Shown here in pieces: positions 22,451-35,010 of a stretch of 64,000 nt of DNA. The translations under genes were made by a program, and so were the position numbers. The notes beneath the pieces were generated by a model. The model had not been told where the DNA came from. It saw only the letters and a program-made list of their open reading frames with translations, and made no database searches. The stretch lies in NCBI GenBank assembly GCA_019426215.1, contig CM033391.1:14000708-14064707 (forward strand). Reading direction: 5' to 3'. This stretch comes from Buddleja alternifolia. Taxonomy: Eukaryota > Streptophyta > Magnoliopsida > Lamiales > Scrophulariaceae. Position 1 is the stretch's first letter, and every line of letters starts with the position of its first letter.

Positions 22451-23154
22451 CACGGTTAATTGGTTTCTTTTTTTTTGAAGAAAGTTCACTGATAAGGAAT
22501 CAACAAATTTCCTATATTCAAATGAACACGTCCTCACGAACATCTAATTATTCAAAAACCATGTCAATGGTATTACATTGAATAACTCAGGATATGGACT
22601 ATTATTCATCATATACATTGCAAAATTCAAAATTATGAATACTCCATATAGTATTCTAAAGCATGCAAATATATTTTATAAATGAACATTAATAATCATC
22701 ATGATCACATGCAAATATTCATCAATTTGCATACGTAGATAAAACATCACAATTCTTTATCGACAAAAAGGGCCTTAAAATACACTAAATTATTGGTCAT
22801 GTATATCTAATATAACATGCCTAATTTCATAAGAATAATAATTATCTACTTAGTTACATATATTAATGCACATATATTTTTAAAATGTACTATCACTGCC
22901 ACAATTAATATTTTATATAACCATAAAAAATTTCAATTTTAATTGACATAAATGAATGTCATCACCTTAGGCAGAATGTACATATATCCATATATACTCA
23001 TTCACAGAATAATTTTTTTAGTGCATTAATATAATCAAAATAAAGCATGCCTTCATGTCTTCCCACCATATTATGCATTCTATCATTTACATTAAACACG
23101 ATGCATTTAATTGATACGTTCACATACTAGGTTCACAAGATACAAAACTGCAGT
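22451..23154. other. AT-rich non-coding DNA
   Basis: Strongly AT-rich, without coding similarity. It may be the eroded gag/leader of the minus-strand copia element, but I see no motif that shows this. It ends at the 3' break of the LINE. Confidence 0.35.
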
Positions 23155-24634
23155 TGTTGTCACGGTCCAAAATAAAATTATAGTCTCTTTTCAGGGTTCG
23201 AGAGTGGTGGAGTGGGGCACCCACATATCTTTCTAGGTCCACCGTAATGTTAAGTTGAGCCCGATTAGCCACTCTACACACAATCCAGTCTGACGTATTC
23301 TTAGAGATGAAGATGCGCGACTTATTCCCATTGACTGCTTGTCCTGACATGTTATAGTAACTTTTCAGAATATTTTGAATAATATCAATCTAATGGATGT
23401 CGACTTCCCCGAATAGGAGCAAGTCATCCGCAAACATGAGATGGGAAAGATGGGGCCTGTGTTTTGAGGTATGAACCATACGCCAAATACCATTTTCCAC
23501 CGCTTGGCTAACGAGTGCACATAATTTCTCAATGCAAAAAATGAATAAGCACAGGGGATAAGGGATCCCCTTGTCTTAGACCTCTCATCGGGTTGAACCA
23601 ATCAATTGGCTCTCCATTTCAAATAAGTGAGAGTTTAGATGAACAGGTACAATCCATAATGAGTCGGGTCCACGTGTCGGGGAATCCCATCTCCTTAAGC
23701 ACATTCTCCAAGTAAGTCCAATTGACTCTATCGTACGCTTTCTCAAAATCAATTTTAGATATAAAATATCCTTTAGATCCTTTGATCATCCCTTAACTAT
23801 GAATAGTTTCTTGAGTGACAATGATATTATCTACCGTTTGTCGTCCCTTAAGAAAACTACTCTGTATTTGAGGTATCAAAGCATCCATGAACAATCTAAG
23901 GCGATTAGCCATAGTTTTAGTAATGATCTTGAGAATAACGTTACACAGACTAATGGGTCGAAACTTGGAAAGATGTGTAGCATTGGAATCTTTAGGAATA
24001 AGCACAATAAAAGACACGTTAATACCTGCGGAGATATTACTTGTGTGGATTGCTTGTCTAGTCAATTCAGTCATGTGGTCCCCAATCGTCCCTAGCACTT
24101 CTGGAAGAAGATTGGTAGGAGCCCATCGAGTTCAGGTGACTTCGTTGGGTGCATGTACCAAATTGCTTCTTTCACTTCTTCATTGGAAACATGAGCTAGC
24201 AGGTTTCTTTGGACCATAGTGAGTTTAGGGAACCCCGGGGTGCATTGATAATCACCCACCGTATTCCCCACACCATATAAATTTTTGTAAAACTCAATTT
24301 CCATATTACGAAGAGTCGTCGGGTTTGTGATCCACTCTCCATTATCCATTTGAAGCTAGTTAGTTTTCGATCACTGTTGCTTAGCTGAGGCAGTGATATG
24401 GAAAAACTTGGTATTCATGTCTCCATCTTTCAACTATTTGACCCGAGATTTTTGTTTCCACAAAAGTTCATCTTGTCAGAAAGTGGCATGGTATCTAGTC
24501 ATGAGATTGGCTTCAAGCTTCTGGAGGTGGCATTTGAATTGATTGCCTTGAGCCCGTTGGATGCCGCTAATTCTAGCTATGAGTTCTCGTTGCTTTTTGA
24601 AGATGTTTCTAAAAGTATCATTATTCCAACTCTT
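23155..24634 (-). pseudogene. L1-type LINE ORF2 remnant: linker and reverse transcriptase (part A)
   Basis: Minus-strand, broken frames encode the post-endonuclease region (WNNDTFRNIFKKQRELIARI near 24620-24560; FYKNLYGVGNTVGDY near 24290), the RT palm (VSFIVLIPKDSNATHLSKFR, PISLCNVILKIITKTMANRL, GRQTVDNIIVTQE, about 24020-23800), the catalytic FADDLLLFGE (about 23445-23420) and downstream LERYVGAPLHHSRTLK (about 23245-23200). Several stops and frameshifts. It breaks off near 23155. The 5' half continues at 34304 beyond an inserted copia element. Confidence 0.82.
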
Positions 24635-26398
24635 TGTTAGGATTATGCCCTCAGATGCCATAGAGGATAGAATGTATAGGGCATATATCTTGTATTGAAC
24701 TTAAACTCTTCTTAAATAAAAGACATTATTGAGTTTTCACTTAATTCTTATCTGCATCTATAAGTTGTGTAAAACATTTTGTCCATGTTTTCAGTGCGAT
24801 CCCTCTACTTCCTATGGGATAGGAAGATTGGCACTAGAGTGATCGATCTTGATTACTAAAATAAGTTCGCAAGTAATATGAAGTCTTTAATGGACAAATA
24901 AAGACTTCGAATACTTGTACAATCTTAGCTCCGACATGGGAGTGCCTGTCTAGTATCATGGGATGATAGGAGATTAAGATTGTAGACACGTCAGTGGAAC
25001 TACTCGCATCGGTTCTGTCACATGGGTTTTCACTCTATGACTGTCAATGACAGAACTGATTATGCGTAATAGGTATATGTGAACCATTGACCTGAAGTAT
25101 CAGGCTGAAGATGCACTTGTGACGTCAAGTCTTTCACTAAAGTAGTTAGACCCAATTCACCCTTTGATGGGGTCAACCTCGAAATGCGGACTTGATGGGC
25201 AAGTGGTAATCTTAGCAGATATCTAATATGGGATTTATTCTCTCATAAGTTAATGAGTATGTACCCTATGTAATTATAGATAAATAGAGATCAAAGTCTT
25301 TGGCCAAAGCAAACGAGACGATTGTGCTTAGCACTAAATCGATCTCAATGATCTCGTATTTATTATGATTTATACATATGGTCAAGTCCAGTGAGTTTGA
25401 CATAACCATGACTCACACTTGACCAGGGGACGTGAATAAAGGATTTATACATATACGATATTTACGATTGGAAGGTTTCGGAATGATCCTATAATTCGTT
25501 TTCGTTTGGGTTACGAAGTGGGCCATGTGACTGGCTAGGTGTTACCAACTCCCTTTGGTTTCCTCTCATGGCCAAACGAAACGAACCTAAAGAGTCGCGC
25601 TAAAGGATTGACAAAGAAAAATGAAGAAAAAGGAATTTCTATTATTTCTTCTGGGAGTTTTAATTTATTGGATAAATTAAATAATTCATTATTCATTAGA
25701 TGAAATAATTAATTATAATGATAAGATTAATTATTAATTAATTTCCTTGTGAAATATATTAATGAATTAATTTATCTAATTAATTTGGTTATTTAATTAA
25801 TTTATTTATTTATTGGATACAATAAATTATTAATTGAAATAAGAAATTAATTAAACAAAACAAATCCCGGGGCTAAATAAGGAGTCCAATTGGACGCCTA
25901 CTAGGCCTCAATGTGGCGTCTTTGAGAGGCCACATATTAGGGCTCTTTTGTTTTGACCTGTTCAATAAGTCATGAGGTATATAAGGACTCTTTGACTTAG
26001 AACAACAAAGAAGAAGAATACTCAACTCTCATAACTCTCAAAAGAAAGAAAAATATCCCCCCCTCCTCTAACCTAGCCGTCGACCATAGAAAAAAAAGAA
26101 AGGGAATTTTTCGTTTGTTGATCCGTGCGTGACGATTTAGAGACGACGTATTTTCGTTGTTCGGATCAAGTTCAAGTTTGAAGAATCAAACCAAAGGATT
26201 GAAGATTTGGAAGCTTCAATATTTCGAGTTTGGAAAAGAATAATTTTTTCTCCATCATCATATTCATATTAACGAGTAAGTTTTATTTGTTATACGCTTT
26301 TAGATTTAATTATGCGAATTAGAGTACCAATTGGGTTTTTGTTTTAATTTTTGAAAACCCTTCCGCTGCGTTTATGCTTTTTCGAACGAAACCCAACA
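24635..26398 (+). repeat. 5' LTR of copia element 1, 1764 bp
   Basis: TGTTAGGATTATG to CGAAACCCAACA. It holds several very AT-rich stretches (25660-25860), a TATATAAGG box near 25977 that fits the LTR promoter, and GTCGACCATAG downstream. It lacks a 16-base segment present in the 3' LTR near 32890. Confidence 0.9.
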
Positions 26399-26399
26399 G

Positions 26400-26411
26400 T
26401 GGTATCAGAGC
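26400..26411 (+). other. Primer-binding site, copia element 1
   Basis: TGGTATCAGAGC, one base after the 5' LTR, complementary to the 3' end of initiator-Met tRNA, the standard primer of plant copia elements. Confidence 0.9.
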
Positions 26412-28574
26412 TAATCTCTGATTTGCATATTTGATCTTGTTTACGTGATTTAAGAATTGCATGTTATGTGTTTTTGAAGCATGTTTGTATGTTTTTCTTA
26501 AATATGCGTTTTATGGTTTTTTGCCTAGTTTTTTTATTTTTAGTTATTGTAAATCTGGGGATATTTGATGATATTGAAAATCAAAAATACCGAGGAAAAA
26601 CAGGGCTCGAAAGCCACGAGAAAACGTGCGCAACAGCGCACGCGCACTGTTCACACCTGAATAGTGCCCGCACAGCTGCGCGCGCTGTTTAGCGCGGCCT
26701 GGCCCTGCCCAATCACGGCCCGTCGGGTCGTGACCGTGGCCCAACGGGTCGTGGGTTTGGATACCCAATTCGTTGATCCAGGTCATGGATTCGGGTAGTA
26801 AAACGGGCTATGTTTGGGTCGAAATTGTTTTTTGAATTTTGGGTGATTCTAATTAATAGGGTGGATCAAAAGGATGATGACCCAAATAATTCAATCCCAA
26901 TTGAAAATTATCCAATTTCGATTTGTTAATTAGTTTGGACTTAATCTAATTAAATCTAAATGGGCCAATTAGATTGGTGATTTGGACTTAAATTAAATTT
27001 AGCCCAATAAGAAATTAATAAACGTGAATGTTGTTCTAATTAATTGTTTTGAGCCCAATTAAATTGAATCCAAGTGGACCAAAAGGATGGTGACTTGGGT
27101 TTGATGAAATCGAGTCCAATGAGATTAATTGGAATATAATATTTAATTAGAACTAATTAATTATTTTTCTTGGAGATTAATAATTGATTTATGGATTAAA
27201 TATTATTATTTTTTCCTCGACTTGGAAATTACTTCATTTTGAATAAGGAATATAAATTATTTTTCTTAGAGATTAATAATTAATTCTTTGATTAAATAAA
27301 AGTATTTCCAATTTTTGATGGCTTTAAATCATAATAAAATAAAATATAGAATTCCATATTTTATGTGTTCATATTATTTTAATTAAAGGTATATGCACTT
27401 AATTCTTAATTTCGTACATCTAAGTCATCTAGTTGGACTAGAATGATTTTAATTGAAATAGTGAATATGTGAAATCATAAGGAATTTTATAAAGGACTTT
27501 TTAGTTGGACTAAAATTTTAATAATCAACATAAGTGATTTAATATTGCGAGCATGTATTAATTGATGCGAGCATGTCTTATGTGATTAAAACACTAATCA
27601 TGGACTTAGGATTATATGTTTTACCTTTAATTTTATGGGTTATCAAATTTGAAGCTATTTATTATATTCTTAGAAATAATGCATGAGTTATTTTAGAAAT
27701 CGAGATAAAATAGTTCCAAGTTGATAAAGTCAAAAGGCCCATGAATGTTTAATAGGTTTAATCTATGCCTTTTGTGATGGCCCATTGGCTCGGGCCCTCT
27801 AGTAAAAGTCCATGATCAAGTGATGAATTTATTTATTCATTTATTTAAATTCTATGTTTATTTATATTGAAAGGCATGATTATTAGTAGTATTTTTATGC
27901 ATGATCAATATAGAATAAAGCGCTATATAAATTGAATAATGTGCAAAGTGAGACCAAAATCTTTTGACGAATTAAATTCTCCCAAATAATTATACCGAGT
28001 TAGAAAAGGATGTTTGACATCCTCACCCTCTACTAAGCTTTCTAAAATTAGAATTACTATAAATGTGTAATGCTTCCCAGTTATGGGGGTTATACATTTG
28101 GAAATAATTTGAAATTTTATAAAGTGCATGCAAATGCCTTAATCGAAACATATTTCACCCCAAAAACCTGTTCAGTTGCAAGGTGAAATTCAAATGCTAG
28201 ATTATAGGAGTTAGTGGGATAAACTCAGGTAGTTCACGAACCTAGAAATCGAATGGGTTGCGGTTTGGTGAACTATGGGGAAACGTATTGAAACATTTAT
28301 TGGATAAATTGATATTAGATATCACTTCAAATAATTAATGGGCCAGAAACTGGTTAGGTTGCAACCTATTTAATTAATTGAGGACCTCAATACCTGCTGT
28401 GGAATCGATGCCAATGATGATTCCCGATTTTCACATGGGAGTGTGGGATTCGAAAAATGCAGTAGGAGCCAAGATAAATTTTAAGTCCTTAATTTTTCTT
28501 GGTTAAGTCAAAACAAGTAATCTAATAAATCTGGTTTATTTCTGCAGTCAATTTCTCGTTTATCTCTCTCAAAT
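26412..28574 (+). other. Long untranslated leader of copia element 1
   Basis: About 2.2 kb between the primer-binding site and gag. It includes a GC-rich pocket (26620-26770) in otherwise AT-rich DNA, and near its 3' end (27985-28280) a block strongly shared with element 2 and containing a hairpin (28230-28275). No credible open frame. Confidence 0.8.
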
Positions 28575-29506
28575 ATGACAAACCCACTTTCAATTCTACT
28601 CGAAAAGAATACTCTGACTGGACCCAATTATGTGGACTGGCTTAGAAATTTGAGGATTGTCCTCAATATGGAATCACTGGGATACGTCTTGGAGGCTGAT
28701 ATCCCGGTGGCTCCTGCTAGAACACGTGCCAACGAGGAAGAGGTCCAAGCCATGAAAAATGGGTTAAGGACGACCTCCGGGTGAGAGGATACATGGTGGG
28801 ATCTATGACTAATGATCTTCAAAGGTCACATGATAAGATGCCCACTGTAAGAGCTATCCTAGCTCACCTGGTAGAGCTCTATGGAGAGCATAGTCGAACT
28901 GCACGATATGAGATATCAAAAGAGCTCTTCGGAGCCAAGATGAAAGAAAGTGAGAAGGTTGGTGATCATGTCCTCAAAATGATTTCGAGGATCGAGAAAT
29001 TGGAAGCTCTCGAATTCACCATGAATGCCACCCTTCAAACTGACTTAATCTTGCAGTCTCTTCCTGATTCCTTCTCCCAATTTGTGGTTAACTTTAACTG
29101 CAATGAGATAGAGTGCAATTTAGCTGGGCTAATGAACAAGTTGGTTACTGCACAATCTCAAATGAAACCAAAGGGAAAGGAAACTACCTTGGTCATCTCT
29201 TCTGGACCCAAAAGGTCTAAGAAGAAGAACAACAAGAAAAAGTCTGGCGAGCTTGGAGCTCAAGGGGGTACCAAGAAGGGTAAGGGAAAGGCTCAAAGGT
29301 TTTACAAGAGCAAAGGACCTAAGAAAATGGATAGCTGTCTCGAGTGCGGTGAGCTTGGCCACTGGAAGAGAAACTGTCCCAAATTAGGCAAAGGCGCACA
29401 AGGTATGGAACTATTAGTTTTTGAAACTAACTGTTCTATGGCCGTATTTTCTACTTCGTGGATTCTGGACTCAGGGGCTAGTGCCCATGTTTGTTGTTTG
29501 GATTAG
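28575..29506 (+). pseudogene. copia element 1 gag and start of protease, frameshifted
   Basis: ATG at 28575 opens the Gag N-terminus (NPLSILLEKNTLTGPNYVDW). The frame breaks in an A-run at about 28754-28760 and continues in another frame to 29506, with the UBN2-type Gag domain (LVELYGEHSRTARYEI), a Lys-rich region and a CCHC zinc knuckle CLECGELGHWKRNC (29336-29377). The aspartic protease motif ILDSGASAHVC follows at 29462-29494, then a TAG at 29504. Gag would coat element RNA in virus-like particles. Confidence 0.88.
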
Positions 29507-32506
29507 GATCTACAGAGAAGTAGAAAGCTGGACCGAGAAGAAGTGATGATCAAAGTAGGCAGCGGGGAAAGCGTCGCAGCTACTAGGATCAGATCTACTT
29601 CTCTTTATTTGAATTCTGGACATTTACTGTTTTTAGATAATGTTTTGGTTTTGCCCAAGGGGCTTAAGAACATTGTATCTATTCCTATCTTAGTTAAGAT
29701 TGAATATACATTCCGTTTTTCTAAATTAAATTGCGACGTTTATTATGGAAATAAATTAGTTGGCAATGCATGTTTAGTTAATGGTTTGTATTATTTAAAT
29801 GTCCGTAATTCATTTGATGTTAATGTTGTAACACGTAAACGTGGTAGGCAAGAAACTAACTTAAGAGTCAAGTGGCATCTTAGACTAGGCCATGCCGAAA
29901 AGCACAAGATCCACAAAATGGAAAAAGATGGGTTTTTAAGCTCACTAGGGTCGGACCCTATTCCTACTTGTGAATCATGTCTCTTAGGCAAGATGGCTAG
30001 ATCCCCCCTCACAGGGACTTTTTAAAGGGCTACGCAAGTCTTAGGATTAGTGCATACCGACGTCTGTGGACCATTTGGAGAAATGGCTCGTGGAGGTTTC
30101 TACTACTTCATCACTTTCACTGACGACCATTCAAGATTTGGTCTAGTGTATCTGATGAAGCAAAAGTCTGAATCCTTTGAAAGATTCAAAGAGTTCAAGG
30201 CCTTAGTAGAAAATCAAACAGGGCAAAATATAAAAACTCTACGATTGGATCATGGAGGAGAATATATGAGTGCCGAGTTTGATGAATTCCTAAGACAACA
30301 AGGAATAATGTTACAACTAACACCACCAGCAACTCCTCAACTGAATGGAGTAGCCGAGCGAAGGAATCGAACACTGTTGGACATGGTTAGTTCCATGCTT
30401 AGTTACACTGATTTACCCATTTTGTTATGGGGTTACGCGCTCCTTACCGCTGCTCATATTTTGAACAGATGTTCCTCCAAATCCGTTCCTAAAACTCCGC
30501 ATGAGATGTGGAATAATAGGAAACCGAGTCTTAATCATATTAAGATTTGGGGATGCCCCGCTTATGTCAAGAAGACTAAAGTGGAGAAATTGGAGGCAAG
30601 ATCCCTAATGGGACATTTCATTGGTTATCCTGAAGATTCCAAGGGATTCTTCTTGTACCTGCATGATGATCAAAGAATCATCATGGCGCTATAAGCTCAC
30701 TTCCTTGAGGATGAGTTCATCTTGGAAGAGGGCAAAGGTAGGAAAATTGTTCTAGAAGAACAAAATGAAACTCCCTCAAATACATCTGTTCAAGAACCGA
30801 GGCCTAAACCCATAGTAGCACAACCACCACGTAGATCTGGTAGAATACCGCATGAACCTGAGAGGTATGGGTATCTATTGCAGGGGGAGCGAGAGCTTCA
30901 CACTGTAGTACAAGAAGGTCACGAAGATGATCCTTGTACCTATGATCAAGTGATGGTGGATGTCGACGCTTCAAGATGGCGAGAAGCCATGGAAACAGAA
31001 ATGGACTCTATGCAATCGAACTATGTCTGGACTTTGGTAGATCGTCCTGAAGGTATAAAACCTATAGGATGTAAGTGGATCTACAAAAGAAAGATAGGTA
31101 GCGATGGCAAGGTTGACACCTTTAAAGCCAGGCTCGTAGCGAAAGGGTATAGTCAAAGAGAAGGAATTGACTATCAAGAAACCTTTTCGCCAGTGGCTAT
31201 GATAAAGTCCATACGAATTCTGTTATCCATAGCTGCATACTTAGATTATGAGATATGGCAAATGGATGTCAAAACGGCCTTTCTAAATGGATTCCTCGAG
31301 GAGGATATCTATATGGAACAGCCAAAGGGTTTTGTGTCCGAGTTCGATATCCATAAAGTATGTAAACTTGAGAGGTCCATTTACGGTCTCAAGCAAGCAT
31401 CTAGAAGCTGGAATCTCCGCTTTGATGAAGAAGTTAAGGGATATGGCTTCATCAAGAACGAAGATGAACCATGTGTCTACAAGAAGACTAGTGGGAGCAA
31501 ACTCTCGTTCTTAGTACTATATGTGGATGACATTCTACTTATAGGAAATGACGTAGGAATGCTCACCACTGTCAAGAAATGGCTTTCGAGTACGTTTTAC
31601 ATGAAAGATTTGGGAGAAGCCACATACATTCTAGGAATTCATATCTACAGGGATAGAACGAATAGAATGATAGGCCTCTCTCAAGCTCTTTACTTAGAAA
31701 AGGTCCTAAAGAGGTTTAGGATGGACAACTATAAGAAAGGGTTTCTTCCCATGAGGCATGGAGTACACTTATCCAAGTCTATGTGTCCTCAAAGTGAGGA
31801 AGATAGACAAGAGATGAGTAATGTACCCTATGCTTCTGCAGTTGGTAGCCTGATGTATGCAATGCTGTGTACTAGACCCGATATTGCCTATGCTGTGAGC
31901 GTGGTGAGTCGATTTCAGGCAAACCCGGGAAAGGAACATTGGATAGCTGTGAAGAATATCCTAAAGTATCTGAAAAGAACTAAGGATATGATTCTCATCT
32001 ATGGAGGTGGAGACCTGAAGATGGAAGGTTATTTTGATTCAGACTTTCAGTCTGATGTTGATGACCGAAAATTCATTTTAGGGTTTGTTTTTACTCTCAA
32101 TGGTGGAGCGGTGTCTTGGAAGAGCTCCAAGCAAAGCACAACCGCTGATTCCACCACTGAAGTAGAGTATGTAGCAGCCTCAGAGGCAGCGAAAGAATCT
32201 GTTTGGATGAGGAAGTTTCTTGGAGAACTTGGAACGGTCCCTAGTGCTCAGCTCCCGTTGCCACTTTATTGTGATAACAATGGAGCGATAGCGCAAGCCA
32301 AGGAACCAAGGTCTCATAACAAGTCCAAACATATTGAGAGAAGATTTCACATCATCAGGAAGATCGTTGGCAAATGAGAGATAGTAGTGCAGAAAATAGC
32401 CTCAACTGACAATATAGCTGACCCGTTCACCAAACCACTACCTCAGGCTATTTTGGACCGACACCTGGAAAGGATGGGTATTAGATACCACAATGAGTGG
32501 CATTGA
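29507..32506 (+). pseudogene. copia element 1 pol: protease end, integrase, RT, RNase H
   Basis: One continuous reading frame interrupted by stops at 30023, 30692 and 32375, in frame with the TAG at 29504. Domains: GAG-pre-integrase (WHLRLGHAEKHKI and CESCLLGKMARS, 29870-30000); integrase core (HTDVCGPFGE, FTDDHSRFGL, catalytic Glu in NGVAERRNRT, 30050-30480); reverse transcriptase (QMDVKTAFLNGFLEED, IYGLKQAS, YVDD near 31519, 30960-31700); RNase H (WKSSKQSTTADSTTEVEY, YCDNNGAIAQAKEPR, then after the TGA, ADPFTKPLPQAI, to about 32506). It would copy and integrate the element if intact; the stops abolish this here. Confidence 0.92.
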
Positions 32507-32510
32507 GTGC

Positions 32511-32520
32511 AAGTGGGAGA
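32511..32520 (+). other. Polypurine tract, copia element 1
   Basis: AAGTGGGAGA ends one base before the 3' LTR (32522) and would prime plus-strand DNA synthesis. The same tract occurs before the 3' LTR of element 2 (45371-45381). Confidence 0.8.
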
Positions 32521-32521
32521 T

Positions 32522-34303
32522 TGTTAGGATTATGTCCTCACATGCCATAGAGGATAGAATGTATAGGGCATATATCTTGTATTGAACTTAAACTCTTCTT
32601 AAATAAAAGGCATTATTGAGTTTTCACTTAATTCTTATCTGCATTTATAAGTTGTGTAAAACGTTTTGTCCATGTTTTCAGTGCGACCCCTCTACTTCCT
32701 ATGGGATAGGAAGATTGGCACTAGATAGATTGATCTTGATTACTAAAATAAGTTCGCAAGTAATATGAAGTCTTTAATAGACAAATAAAGATTTCGAATA
32801 CTTGTACAATCTTAGCTCCGACATGGGAGTGCCTGTCTGGTATCATGGGATGATAGGAGATTAAGATTGTAGACACGTCAGTGGAACTGATATGTTCGAA
32901 CACGACTCGCATCGGTTCTGTCACATGGGTTTTCACTCTATGACTGTCAATGACGGAACTGATTATGCGTAATAGGTATATGTGAACCTTTGATCTGAAG
33001 TATCAGGCTGAAGATGCACTTGTGACGTCAAGTCTTTCATTAGAGTAGTTAGACCCAATTAACCCTTTGGTGGGGTCAACCTCGAAATGCGGACTTGATG
33101 GGCAAGTGGTAATCTTAGCAGATATCTAATATGGGATTTGTTCTCTCATAAGTGAATGAGTATGTACCCTATGTAATTATAGATAAATAGAGATCAAAGT
33201 CTTTGGCCAAAGCGAACGAGACGATTGTGCTTGGCACTAAATCGATCTCAATGATCTCGTATTTATTATGATTTATACATATGGTCAAGTCCAGTGAGTT
33301 TGACATAACCATGACTCACACTTGACCGGGGAACGTGAACAAAGAGTTTATACATATACGGTATTTACGATTGGAAGGTTTCAGAATGATCCTATCATTC
33401 GTTTTTGTTTGGGTTACGAAGTGGGCCACGTGACTGGCTAGGTGTTACCCACTTCCTTTGGTTTCCTCTCATTGCTAAACGAAACGAACCTAAAGAGTTG
33501 CGCTAAAGGATTGACAAAGAAAAATGAAGAAAAAGGAATTTCTATTATTTCTTCTGGGAGTTTTAATTTATTGGATAAATTAAATAATTCATTATTCATT
33601 AGATGAAATAATTAATTATAATGATAAGATTAATTATTAATTAATTTCTTTGTGAAATATATTAATGAATTAATTTATCTAATTAATTTGGTTATTTAAT
33701 TAATTAATTTATTTATTGGATACAATAAATTATTAATTGAAATAAGAAATTAATTAAACAAAACAAATCCCGGGGCTAAATAAGGAGTCCAATTGGACGC
33801 CTACTAGGCCTCAATGTGGTGTCTTTGAGAGGCCACATATTAGGGCTCTTTTGTTTTGACTTGTTCAATAAGTCATGAGGTATATAAGGACTCTTTGACT
33901 TAGAACAAGAAAGAAGAAGAATACACAACTCTCATAACTCTCAAAAGAAAGAAAAATATTCCTCCCCTCCTCTATACCTAGCTGTCGACCATAGAGAAAG
34001 AAGAAGGGGGATTTTTCGTTTGTTGATCCGTGCGTGACGATTTAGAGACGACGTATTTTCGTTGTTCGGATCAAGTTCAAGTTTGAAGAATCAAACCAAA
34101 GGATTAAAGATTTGGAAGCTTCAATATTTCGAGTTTGGAGAAGAAGAAGTTTTTCTCTATCATCATATTCATATTAACGAGTAAGTTTTATTCGTTATAC
34201 GCTTTTAGATTCAATTATGCGAATTAGAGTACCAATTGGGTTTTCGTTTTAATTTTTGAAATCCCTTCCGCTGCGTTTATGCTTTTTCGAACGAAACCCA
34301 ACA
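32522..34303 (+). repeat. 3' LTR of copia element 1, 1782 bp
   Basis: Same termini as the 5' LTR and colinear throughout. The main difference is 16 extra bases near 32890-32905, plus scattered substitutions and a 4-base ATTA-type indel near 33703. Followed by TSD CTCTT at 34304. Confidence 0.9.
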
Positions 34304-35010
34304 CTCTTCATACTATCTGTGAGCTGCCTGATGCGCTGATGCATCTCTTAGTTAATGGTTTCAGTCCATTTTTGTTTAACTAGATCCAGAAAGGTGGTGT
34401 CGATGAACCACACCATTTGCATACGAAAAGTGTTGTGGTGTCTGTGATCATTCCTGCCTATGTCGGTGCACAAGAGAACAGGAGAATGGTCGGAGCCAAG
34501 TCTTGGAAAATGAGTTACTTTCGCTTGAGGGTAGTTATCTTTCCATTTTGTATTACAGAGAATTATATTGAGTCTTTCTTGGAGAGAAGAGTTACCGCCT
34601 TTAGCCCAAGTAAAACGAGAATCGAAGAAACCTAAGTCAATCAAACCACACTCATTAACACAATTCGTGAAAGAACGACCTCTGTTAGGGTCAAGAGGAG
34701 CCCCCTAGATTTCTCACAGTCCTTAGTTACTACATTCATATCCCCAGCAATGAGCCACGACCCATGAATTTGGTTAGCTAGAAGAGTGATATACTGCCAC
34801 AAATGATCTCTCGTTGAAGGATGGGGACTAGCATAGACTGCCGAGAGGACCAAATCCGGTTGACTTGCCGTGCGAACAATAGCAGTGATAATTTGATCAT
34901 TCGCAGCAATAAACTTGAGATGAAAGACATTAGAATTCCAAAAGATCCAAATACCCCCCGAAAAATCTCTTGTATTCACCAAATCAACCTTATTGAATTC
35001 TATTACATGA
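34304..35010 (-). pseudogene. LINE ORF2 remnant: endonuclease domain (part B)
   Basis: Minus-strand frames encode the AP-endonuclease-like domain: DFSGGIWIFWNSNVFHLKF (about 34985), SAVYASPHPSTRDHLWQYI, SWLIAGDMNVV (about 34755), then MIDLGFFDSRFTWAKGGNSS (about 34640) and HFPRLGSDHSPVLL (the catalytic SDH motif, about 34500). It continues into part A at 24634 if the copia element is removed. The 5' end is lost near 35010 within a copia leader fragment. Confidence 0.82.

Larger units (their letters stand above)
24635..34303 (+). mobile_element. Ty1/copia retrotransposon, full length, 9669 bp
   Basis: LTRs at 24635-26398 and 32522-34303 (both TGTTAGGATTATG...AACCCAACA), primer-binding site at 26400, a long leader, gag and pol in the order Gag-protease-integrase-RT-RNase H, and a polypurine tract at 32511-32520. 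Flanked by a perfect 5-bp duplication CTCTT (24630-24634 and 34304-34308). It is inserted in a minus-strand LINE. One frameshift and four in-frame stops in gag-pol make this copy non-autonomous, but nearly all coding sequence is present. LTR differences by eye are about 4% over the first 280 bases, so the insertion is not recent. Confidence 0.93.

Noticed and set aside
26400..26411. tRNA-like motif as a tRNA gene
   Set aside because: Only the 12-base complement of a tRNA 3' end adjacent to an LTR; no cloverleaf follows. It is a primer-binding site (same at 59180 and, degenerate, 38263).
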